A DNA stretch of 6,446 bases from an uncultured Clostridia bacterium (GTDB lineage Bacteria > Bacillota > Clostridia > Oscillospirales > Ruminococcaceae): positions 1 to 6,446 of the forward strand of contig CAMNDR010000059.1 in assembly GCA_946535685.1 (NCBI GenBank), in the 5' to 3' direction. Every line of letters begins with the position of its first letter. Position 1 is the first letter of the stretch. The position numbers and the translations under genes were made by a program. Below the pieces are notes generated by a model, which searched no databases, was not told where the DNA came from, and saw only the letters and a list, made by a program, of their open reading frames with translations. Shown piece after piece: positions 1 through 6,008 of the stretch.

Positions 1-1
1 G

Positions 2-3000
2 AGTGCGTCTAACGGTGATGGCATCAACGGCAAAAACGTCCGCCTGAAGGACATCAATGAGCTGTTCATGGATACCGGTCTTGGCCGTGACGGCTATTCC
101 ATCATCGGCCAGGGACGCATTGCCGAGATCGTGGGACAGAAATCCAATGAACGCCGTGAGATCTTCGAGGAAGCGGCGGGCATTTCCAAATTCCGCTACC
201 GCAAGACGGAAGCCGAGCGCAAGCTCCAGCAGGCGCAGGACAATATGGATCGTCTGAGCGACATTGTCGGGGAGCTCGAAAGCCGTGTCGGCCCGCTGAA
301 GCATCAGGCGGAAAAGGCCGAGAAATTCCTCGTGCTGGCACAGGAGCAGAAAACGCTTGAGATCTCCGTCTGGGTCGAGCAGCTCGCCGCTCTGCAGAAA
401 CGGCTGCAGGAGCTGGACGAAAAGCTCCTCGTCGCCAAAGCCAATTATGAGGAGACCGAGCGCCAGATCGAGACCGAGGAAGCACGCATCCAGGAGGGCT
501 ACAGGCTCATGCAGACCTGCTCCGTGGAAGCGGAAGAAGCACGCAGTGCCGTACGGGAGCTGCGGGATGCGGCAGCGCAGGCAAGGGCGGACATCGCTGT
601 CTGGAACAACGATATCGTCCACAGCGAGGAGGCGCTCAAGCTCTCTCAGACCCGCCATGCGCAGGAAATTGCGGAGCAGGACCGGCTGATCTCCCGCCTG
701 GAGGAAGCCGAGCAGAACGCTGATGCCATGTGCAGGGCGCTGCAGGAGACTGAGCAGGCGCTCGATGCGGCGAGGACGGCATTTGAGGAGATGGAGGCAG
801 CTTACCGTGAGGAGGATGAGAAGTCCCGGGATGCGGATGAGGCGCTGCACAAGCTCTATCTCGAACGCAGCGAGCTGCAGTTCGGCATTCGCGGTGCAGA
901 GGAGCGCTGTGCCCAGATACAGGCGGATATGACAGCCGCCGAGGAGGAGAGCACTTCCGGTGCAGAAAAGCTCGAAGCGGCAGAAAAGGCCTATGCATCG
1001 GCGCTGCAGGAGATGCAGAAGGTGCAGCAGGAGGTCACGGCACAGGAACACCGGATGGAGGAGCGCCGCAAATCCCTGAAAGCGCTGCAGCAGACGAAAG
1101 CGCAGGCCGAGGATGCCTTCCGGCAGAGTGGCTTTGCACTGCGTGAGAAGAAGCAGCGGCACCGGATCCTGACGGATCTGGAAAACAGCATGGAGGGCTT
1201 CTCCGGAAGCGTCAAGACGCTCATGAAGGCGGTCAGAAAGGGCGAAATTGCCGGCATTTGCGGCACAGTCGCCCAGCTTATCCAGGTGGACAGCCGCTAT
1301 GGCGTTGCTGTGGAAACGGCGCTGGGCGCATCGGTGCAGCATCTGATCGTGGAGGATGAAAACTCCGCCAAGGCAGGCATCCGCTTCCTGAAAGACAATC
1401 GTGCGGGACGTGCGACATTTCTGCCGCTGACCTCGATCCGGGGACGCCATCTGCAGGAAAACGGCCTTGACGGGCAGAAGGGCTTTGTGGCGGTGGCATC
1501 GGATCTCGTGCAGTGCGAGCCGGAATACCGTGATATCGCCGAAAATCTGCTCGGCCGCATCGTCATTGCAGAGACGATCGACCATGCGGCAGCCATCGCC
1601 AAGCGCTTCGGCTATCGGTTCAAGATCGTGACGATGGACGGGCAGGTCGTGAATGCGGGCGGCTCGTTCACGGGCGGTTCCGTGCAGAAAACGGGCGGCA
1701 TGCTGACCCGGCGCACGGAGCTGAAATCGCTGCAGGAGGAGATCGAGACGCTTGCAAAGCAGTGCCGGGATGCCGAGCTTTCCGCCAGACAGGCGGCAGA
1801 TGCGGCAGGCAGTGCAGAGCGTGAGCTCGAAAAGGAATCCAGGCAGTACGCCGGTCTGCAGCAGAGCTTTCTGCAGGCACAGACCGAAGCCGAGCGCCAG
1901 GCCTTCCCCGTATCGCAGTTCCGGCAGCAGGCAGCCGATCTGGAGCGCCGGATGACGGAGCTGCGGACGCAGGCAAAGTCTGCGGAGGAAGCAGCCGCAG
2001 CGGCACGGCTTGCCTATGAGAATAAAGTGCAGGAGATCGGCAGGGCAGAGCAGGGTCTGACCGGTGCCAAGGACCGGCGCACGCAGCTTTTAGAGGAGCG
2101 GGATGCGCTGTCGGCAAAGTACGGCGACCTGAAGATCCGCCTTGCACAGGCGGAAAAGGATCGTGAAGCGGCAGATGCCCAGCTTTCCGCAGCACAGGAA
2201 GCCGTGGAGCAGGCCGATCAGCGGGATGAGCAGTACCGGGCAGAGCTTGAGGGCTACCGGACGACGATCCGAGAGCGGAGCGAGGCGGTGAAAACACAGG
2301 AAAAGCGCCTTGCGGAGATGGAACAGAAGATCACGGAGACCGAGGGAAAGGCCAAGGCTGCGACACAATCGCATGATGCCCAGAACATCCGCATCCGGGA
2401 GATGCAGTCGGGTCTGAACGAGATCCACACCGCCAAGGAGAAGCTCTCCGCCGAGGTGACACGCCTGTCGGAGCGTGAGGAAAGCCTGCGGTCGGAAAAC
2501 GACGGCATCATCGGAAAGCTGCTCGAAGTCTATGAGATGACCCGCTCGGAGGCGCAGGCGGCAGCGCAGCCCATCGAGGATATGGTGGATGCGAAAAAGC
2601 GCCTGTCTGAGCTGAAACAGAAGATCCGTGCGCTCGGAAGCGTCAACGTGGATGCGATCGAGGAGTACCGGGAGGTTTCGGAGCGGTACAAATTCCTCTC
2701 CGGACAGATGGCGGATGTCCGCAAGTCCAAAACCGAGCTGGAACGCCTGATCGGCGAGCTGACGGTGGAAATGTGCCGCATTTTCTCGGAGAGCTTCACG
2801 ATCATCAACCGCAATTTCAAGGAGATCTTCACAGAGCTGTTCGGCGGCGGCAAGGCGGAGCTCAGGCTGACCGACCCGGACAATGTCCTGACATCGGGCA
2901 TTGAGATCAACGTTGCACCGCCCGGAAAGGTCATCAAGAACCTGATCTCGCTGTCCGGCGGTGAGCAGAGTTTCGTCGCAATTGCGATCTATTTTGCGAT

Positions 3001-3253
3001 CCTGCGGCTTCGCCCGGCACCGTTCTGCATCCTCGATGAGATCGACGCGGCACTTGATGAGGCCAATGTCCGCAAATATGCCCGCTATCTCCACCGGTTC
3101 ACCGACAGCACGCAGTTCGTACTCGTCACACACCGCCGCAGTGCGATGGAGGAGGCAAATATCCTCTACGGCGTGACCATGCAGGAGGACGGCATTTCGA
3201 GGCTTCTGAAGCTCGAACAGCCGGAAGAACCGGAGGAACTGAACAAGAAGTAG
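2..3253 (+). CDS. smc: Chromosome partition protein SMC (5'-truncated by window edge)
   Basis: SMC is the ATPase of the bacterial condensin complex (with ScpA and ScpB) that organises and helps segregate the chromosome. The frame is open from base 2 and gives 1083 residues; bacterial SMCs have about 1180, so roughly 100-125 N-terminal residues, including Walker A, lie before the window. Visible parts, in window-local residues: N-head motifs VRLKDINELFMDTGLG, the Q-loop region IIGQGRI and FEEAAGISKFRYRK (about 13-67); Glu/Ala/Gln-rich coiled coil (about 68-396); hinge with NAGGSFTGGS near its end (about 397-570); returning coiled coil (about 571-920); C-head with signature SLSGGEQ (983-989), Walker B FCILDEIDAALDE (1008-1020) and H-loop VTHRR. 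The two coil arms are of similar length, as expected for an intact antiparallel arm. The signature has Gln where Bacillus SMC has Arg. The ATG at 68 is internal, not the start. The stop is TAG at 3251. Identification is certain from the motifs; the true start is unseen. Confidence 0.97.
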   Translation, partial: SASNGDGINGKNVRLKDINELFMDTGLGRDGYSIIGQGRIAEIVGQKSNERREIFEEAAGISKFRYRKTEAERKLQQAQDNMDRLSDIVGELESRVGPLKHQAEKAEKFLVLAQEQKTLEISVWVEQLAALQKRLQELDEKLLVAKANYEETERQIETEEARIQEGYRLMQTCSVEAEEARSAVRELRDAAAQARADIAVWNNDIVHSEEALKLSQTRHAQEIAEQDRLISRLEEAEQNADAMCRALQETEQALDAARTAFEEMEAAYREEDEKSRDADEALHKLYLERSELQFGIRGAEERCAQIQADMTAAEEESTSGAEKLEAAEKAYASALQEMQKVQQEVTAQEHRMEERRKSLKALQQTKAQAEDAFRQSGFALREKKQRHRILTDLENSMEGFSGSVKTLMKAVRKGEIAGICGTVAQLIQVDSRYGVAVETALGASVQHLIVEDENSAKAGIRFLKDNRAGRATFLPLTSIRGRHLQENGLDGQKGFVAVASDLVQCEPEYRDIAENLLGRIVIAETIDHAAAIAKRFGYRFKIVTMDGQVVNAGGSFTGGSVQKTGGMLTRRTELKSLQEEIETLAKQCRDAELSARQAADAAGSAERELEKESRQYAGLQQSFLQAQTEAERQAFPVSQFRQQAADLERRMTELRTQAKSAEEAAAAARLAYENKVQEIGRAEQGLTGAKDRRTQLLEERDALSAKYGDLKIRLAQAEKDREAADAQLSAAQEAVEQADQRDEQYRAELEGYRTTIRERSEAVKTQEKRLAEMEQKITETEGKAKAATQSHDAQNIRIREMQSGLNEIHTAKEKLSAEVTRLSEREESLRSENDGIIGKLLEVYEMTRSEAQAAAQPIEDMVDAKKRLSELKQKIRALGSVNVDAIEEYREVSERYKFLSGQMADVRKSKTELERLIGELTVEMCRIFSESFTIINRNFKEIFTELFGGGKAELRLTDPDNVLTSGIEINVAPPGKVIKNLISLSGGEQSFVAIAIYFAILRLRPAPFCILDEIDAALDEANVRKYARYLHRFTDSTQFVLVTHRRSAMEEANILYGVTMQEDGISRLLKLEQPEEPEELNKK

Positions 3254-3307
3254 GGGCTTCTTGCAGGATCTCTGGCATTTGGATGCTGACGAATGATCGA
3301 CAGGAAC

Positions 3308-3313
3308 AGGGGG
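3308..3313 (+). promoter_or_regulatory. Ribosome binding site deciding the start of the hypothetical membrane protein
   Basis: AGGGGG lies 5 nt before the ATG at 3319. It supports that codon over the upstream in-frame ATG at 3283 and over the next ATG at 3328, whose spacing to it would be 14 nt. Confidence 0.7.
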
Positions 3314-3318
3314 ATATT

Positions 3319-3963
3319 ATGACACTGATGTACAAGCTCGCCGCATTCTTTGGCTTCGGGTGCGGATTTTATCTGATCGCAAGCCGCATCTACAATTTTA
3401 TCAAGACGCGGGAAAAGGCACAGCTCTCCGGCATCATTCACACGACGCTCCTGCCGCTGAACAAGCCGTGGCTCCTCGTGATCGACGTGCTGCTGGCGAT
3501 CTTCCTGTGCTACAATGTCTATGTGAGCTTCCATAACCACGGGATCTACAAGCATCGTGTGGAATTCGTGGAAAAGTACGGTATTTCGGACATTCTGGAG
3601 TACAAAGGCATCTCGGAGGATGCCATCTCCGACATGGATACCTATACCGAGAATTATATCAGAACCTACGAGGTCAAGGCAGAGCGTGCTTTCTGGGGCG
3701 GTGTGTCCGAGATCGGCTTTCTGCTGCTGATCCTGAGCCTGAACCTCTGGCTGATCGGCGGCTATGTCACCACGGATGGCTGGTACTGGATGTTCAGCCG
3801 TTCCGCTCCCGAGGTGATCCATATAAAAGAGGAAAAGGAAAAGCTCTGCTTTTACCTTGGTACCGCCAGTTCTCCCGTCATGAAGCTCCCGGATACCATC
3901 GACAGCCGGGAGAAATTCGCCCTCATTATGGAGGAAGAGACGGAGATCGGAACAGACAGCTAA
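3319..3963 (+). CDS. Hypothetical membrane protein, three predicted transmembrane helices
   Basis: I do not recognise this 214-residue protein. It has three hydrophobic segments, at about residues 5-24, 50-68 and 130-150. The loop after the first (RIYNFIKTREK) is basic, and the loop after the second (about 69-128) is long and becomes acidic (GISDILEYKGISEDAISDMD). By the positive-inside rule this suggests an outside N-terminus, a roughly 60-residue external loop and a cytoplasmic C-terminal part of about 64 residues rich in charged residues (HIKEEKEKLCFYL). No catalytic motif or signal-peptidase site stands out. The start at 3319 is chosen because AGGGGG lies 5 nt upstream; the in-frame ATG at 3283 would add 12 hydrophilic residues but lacks a well-placed ribosome binding site. 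It follows smc by 65 nt and precedes the methyltransferase gene by 24 nt, so the two membrane proteins are probably co-translated. Codon use and base composition match the neighbours. The gene is well supported; its function is unknown. Confidence 0.82.
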   Translation: MTLMYKLAAFFGFGCGFYLIASRIYNFIKTREKAQLSGIIHTTLLPLNKPWLLVIDVLLAIFLCYNVYVSFHNHGIYKHRVEFVEKYGISDILEYKGISEDAISDMDTYTENYIRTYEVKAERAFWGGVSEIGFLLLILSLNLWLIGGYVTTDGWYWMFSRSAPEVIHIKEEKEKLCFYLGTASSPVMKLPDTIDSREKFALIMEEETEIGTDS

Positions 3964-3987
3964 CAGCCCTGGAACGGAGGAATCACA

Positions 3988-4653
3988 ATGACGGGAAAGC
4001 TCTTTATATCGGCCATCTGCAAATACCTCGCAGGCGTCGTGATCGTCGGCCTGCTGCTGTTTCTGCCTGGGACATTCGGCTTCTGGCAGGGCTGGCTGCT
4101 CATGGGGATCCTGTTTATCCCGATGTTGATCGCAGGGTTCGTACTGATGGCGAAAAATCCGATGCTGCTTGAAAAACGCCTCAATGTCCGTGAGCAGGAG
4201 GGCGAGCAGAAGCAGGTGCTGCTCCTCAGCGCCGGCATGTTCGCTGCCGCCTTTGTTGCCGCCGGGCTCGGCTTCCGGTTCGGCTTCCTTCTGCCGAAGG
4301 CCGTGAGCATCATCGCAGCCGTGCTCTTTCTTGGCTTCTACGCACTTTATGCCGAAGTATTGCGGGAAAACACCTATCTCTCCCGGACGGTCGAAGTCCA
4401 GGAAAATCAGAAGGTCATCGACACAGGCCTCTATGGGCTGGTGCGCCACCCGATGTATATGGCGACAATCGGGCTGTTCCTGATGATGCCGCTCGTGCTG
4501 GGTTCGGGCATCGGTTTCCTCATCATGCTGGCCTATATCCCGATCCTTGCCAAGCGCATCCGCAATGAGGAGCAGGTGCTCCTCGAAGGACTGCCGGGCT
4601 ACCGGGACTATATGCGAAAGGTGCGTTATCGTATGATCCCTTATATTTATTGA
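3988..4653 (+). CDS. Isoprenylcysteine carboxyl methyltransferase (ICMT)/phospholipid methyltransferase family membrane protein
   Basis: This 221-residue polytopic membrane protein belongs by motif to the family of integral-membrane, S-adenosylmethionine-dependent methyltransferases that includes ICMT and phospholipid N-methyltransferases. Hydrophobic segments lie near residues 11-28, 33-54, 78-97, 104-123 and 158-188, the last probably a helical hairpin. The C-terminal third carries the family signature: DTGLYGLVRHPMYMA (145-159), then IRNEEQVLLEGLPGYRDYMRKVRYRMIP (191-218). RHP and the later Glu pair correspond to residues that contact the cofactor in characterised relatives. The start has GGAGG at 3976-3980, 7 nt upstream. 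The substrate cannot be read from the sequence: bacteria generally lack CaaX prenylation, so many such genes annotated as ICMT probably act on other small molecules, lipids or isoprenoids. It lies 24 nt after the hypothetical membrane protein gene, suggesting one operon, and 71 nt before ftsY. Family assignment is firm; the reaction is open. Confidence 0.88.
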   Translation: MTGKLFISAICKYLAGVVIVGLLLFLPGTFGFWQGWLLMGILFIPMLIAGFVLMAKNPMLLEKRLNVREQEGEQKQVLLLSAGMFAAAFVAAGLGFRFGFLLPKAVSIIAAVLFLGFYALYAEVLRENTYLSRTVEVQENQKVIDTGLYGLVRHPMYMATIGLFLMMPLVLGSGIGFLIMLAYIPILAKRIRNEEQVLLEGLPGYRDYMRKVRYRMIPYIY

Positions 4654-4701
4654 CATACATCCGCATTCCACATGTCTGATCCAGCGTTTCAGGCATAGAA
4701 T
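4650..4701 (+). promoter_or_regulatory. Possible promoter elements upstream of ftsY
   Basis: A perfect sigma-70-type -35 hexamer, TTGACA (4650-4655), overlaps the TGA stop of the preceding gene. The best -10 partner is TCTGAT (4675-4680), a 4/6 match at a long 19 nt spacing. Separately, TAGAAT (4696-4701) is a 5/6 match to a -10 box but has no good -35 at 16-18 nt. The 71 nt spacer is the longest in the window, so independent expression of ftsY is plausible, but neither combination is convincing. Confidence 0.27.
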
Positions 4702-4724
4702 CAATTATCACAGGAGGCGAAACT

Positions 4725-5960
4725 ATGGGCTTTTTTGCAAAAATCAAAGAGGGTCTGCAGAAGACCAGGGACGCTATGGTGCAGTCCATGCAGCGTGTTG
4801 TCAATTCCTTCACCAAGATCGACGAGGAACTGTTCGAGCAGCTCGAGGAGACCATGATCATGGGCGATATGGGCGTGGAAACGTCCGTTGAGATCTGCGA
4901 ACGGCTGCGCAGGCTCGTCAAGGAGCGGGGCGTGAAGGATCCGGCGAAGATCATGGATCTGATCGAGGAGATCATCAGCGACATGATGGGCGATGAAAAC
5001 GAGATCGACCTGTCCACGAAGCCCTCGATCATCATGGTCATCGGTGTCAACGGCGCCGGCAAGACCACCACGATCGGCAAGCTCTGCCACCAGTACAAGC
5101 AGCAGGGCAAAAAGGTGCTCGTTGCCGCCGCTGATACGTTCCGTGCCGCTGCCATCGAGCAGCTTGAGGTCTGGACGCAGCGTGCGGGCGTGGATATCGT
5201 CAAGCATGCCGAGGGCAGCGATCCTGCCGCAGTCGTGTTCGATGCCGTCACTGCCGCCATTGCCAGGGAATGCGATGTGCTCATCGTGGACACGGCAGGG
5301 CGCCTGCATAACAAGAAAAACCTCATGAATGAGCTGGAAAAGATCAGCCGCATCGTGAGCCAGAAAGCCGAAGGCTGCGCCGTTGAGACGCTCCTCGTGC
5401 TCGATGCGACCACCGGGCAGAATGCCGTTTCACAGGCTCGCCTGTTCAGCGAGGTCGCCAGGATCACCGGCATCGTCCTGACCAAGCTCGACGGCACCGC
5501 AAAAGGCGGCATCGTCGTCTCCATCAAGAATGAGCTTGGCATCCCCGTGAAGCTCGTCGGCGTCGGCGAGAAGATAGACGACCTGCAGGCATTCAATAAC
5601 CATGACTTCGTCCGTGCGCTCTTTGACAGAGAACCTGAAAAGACCGAAGATGCGCCTGTTTCCGATGCCCCTGCAGAGGAAGAAATCACCGCTCCTGTGG
5701 AGGAATCTGCCGCTGCGGAGGAGGAGATCACCGCTCCTGTGGAGGAAGCTGCCCCTGCAGAGGAGGAGATCACCGCTCCTGTGGAGGAATCTGCCGCTGC
5801 GGAGGAAGAAACCACCGCTTCGACCGAAGCGCCGATCATGCTGGAGGGCGATGTCGCCGCTGAGCCTGAGCCCGAATCCGAGCCGGAGATCGACATCCCC
5901 GAGGAGCCGAAAAAGAAGAAATTCAACTGGTGGCCGTTTGGCAGGAAAAAGGACAAATAA
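4725..5960 (+). CDS. ftsY: Signal recognition particle receptor FtsY with acidic repeat C-terminal extension
   Basis: FtsY is the membrane-associated SRP GTPase that docks Ffh-ribosome-nascent chain complexes to the translocon. The 411-residue protein begins with an amphipathic, membrane-targeting-like helix (MGFFAKIKEGLQKTRDAM), followed by the four-helix N domain (about 20-95) and the G domain. GTPase motifs are present: P-loop GVNGAGKTTT (107-116), DTFRAAAIEQL (137-147), DTAGR (189-193), TKLDGTAKGG (253-262) and the closing GVGEKIDDLQAF (279-290), with FVRALF ending the domain at 300. Firmicute FtsY proteins usually stop near here. This one continues for 111 residues: an acidic Glu/Ala/Pro/Thr region with 14-residue tandem repeats (317-370), a PEPESEPEIDIPEEP stretch, and a terminal basic-aromatic tail KKKKFNWWPFGRKKDK (396-411). 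AGGAGG at 4712-4717 lies 7 nt before the ATG. The NG domain has all key residues and should be active; the role of the extension is unknown. Confidence 0.97.
   Translation: MGFFAKIKEGLQKTRDAMVQSMQRVVNSFTKIDEELFEQLEETMIMGDMGVETSVEICERLRRLVKERGVKDPAKIMDLIEEIISDMMGDENEIDLSTKPSIIMVIGVNGAGKTTTIGKLCHQYKQQGKKVLVAAADTFRAAAIEQLEVWTQRAGVDIVKHAEGSDPAAVVFDAVTAAIARECDVLIVDTAGRLHNKKNLMNELEKISRIVSQKAEGCAVETLLVLDATTGQNAVSQARLFSEVARITGIVLTKLDGTAKGGIVVSIKNELGIPVKLVGVGEKIDDLQAFNNHDFVRALFDREPEKTEDAPVSDAPAEEEITAPVEESAAAEEEITAPVEEAAPAEEEITAPVEESAAAEEETTASTEAPIMLEGDVAAEPEPESEPEIDIPEEPKKKKFNWWPFGRKKDK
5667..5834 (+). repeat. In-frame 42 bp tandem repeats nested in an 84 bp higher-order repeat, within ftsY
   Basis: Three full copies of a 42 bp unit (5673-5714, 5715-5756, 5757-5798) and a diverged fourth (5799-5834) encode AEEEITAPVEE plus a variable SAA or AAP. 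Copies 1 and 3 share the ending TCTGCCGCT while copy 2 ends GCTGCCCCT, so the pattern is A-B-A-B. Seen at 84 bp, 5667-5735 and 5751-5819 differ at only 5 of 69 positions by my count, four of them third-position A/G changes in Glu codons. This points to duplication of a pair of units, followed by mostly silent drift. The array keeps the reading frame throughout. Confidence 0.92.
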
Positions 5961-5994
5961 TACGCAGAACCATCTGACATACAACTGATCCATA

Positions 5995-6001
5995 AAGGAG
6001 G
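5995..6001 (+). promoter_or_regulatory. Near-consensus ribosome binding site of rdgB
   Basis: AAGGAGG sits 7 nt before the ATG at 6009, within AAAGGAGGT, close to the full anti-Shine-Dalgarno complement. It is the strongest ribosome binding site in the window and fixes the rdgB start. Confidence 0.85.
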
Positions 6002-6008
6002 TTTACCT

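Noticed and set aside
2090..3133. A 347-codon open frame on the minus strand within smc
   Set aside because: It lies fully inside the conserved SMC coil and ATPase head and shows no recognisable motif; treated as a shadow frame.
3244..3263. Hairpin CAAGAAG / CTTCTTG spanning the smc stop codon, considered as a terminator
   Set aside because: The stem is a perfect 7 bp with a 6 nt loop, but it is G+C-poor and no T-run follows, so it does not look like an intrinsic terminator. It may be fortuitous.
3283..3318. Upstream ATG at 3283 as the start of the hypothetical membrane protein
   Set aside because: It lacks a well-spaced ribosome binding site, and the 12 extra residues are hydrophilic and precede the first membrane segment; the ATG at 3319 has AGGGGG at 5 nt.
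3166..4704. A 512-codon open frame on the minus strand across the two membrane-protein genes
   Set aside because: The product is rich in His, Gln, Asp and Glu without domain-like pattern, and it mirrors the codon structure of the + strand genes, which have good ribosome binding sites and coherent membrane topology.
5667..5834. CRISPR array or mobile-element remnant as the explanation for the tandem repeats
   Set aside because: The repeats are contiguous with no unique spacers, stay in the ftsY frame, and encode a uniform acidic peptide; there are no inverted ends or transposase.
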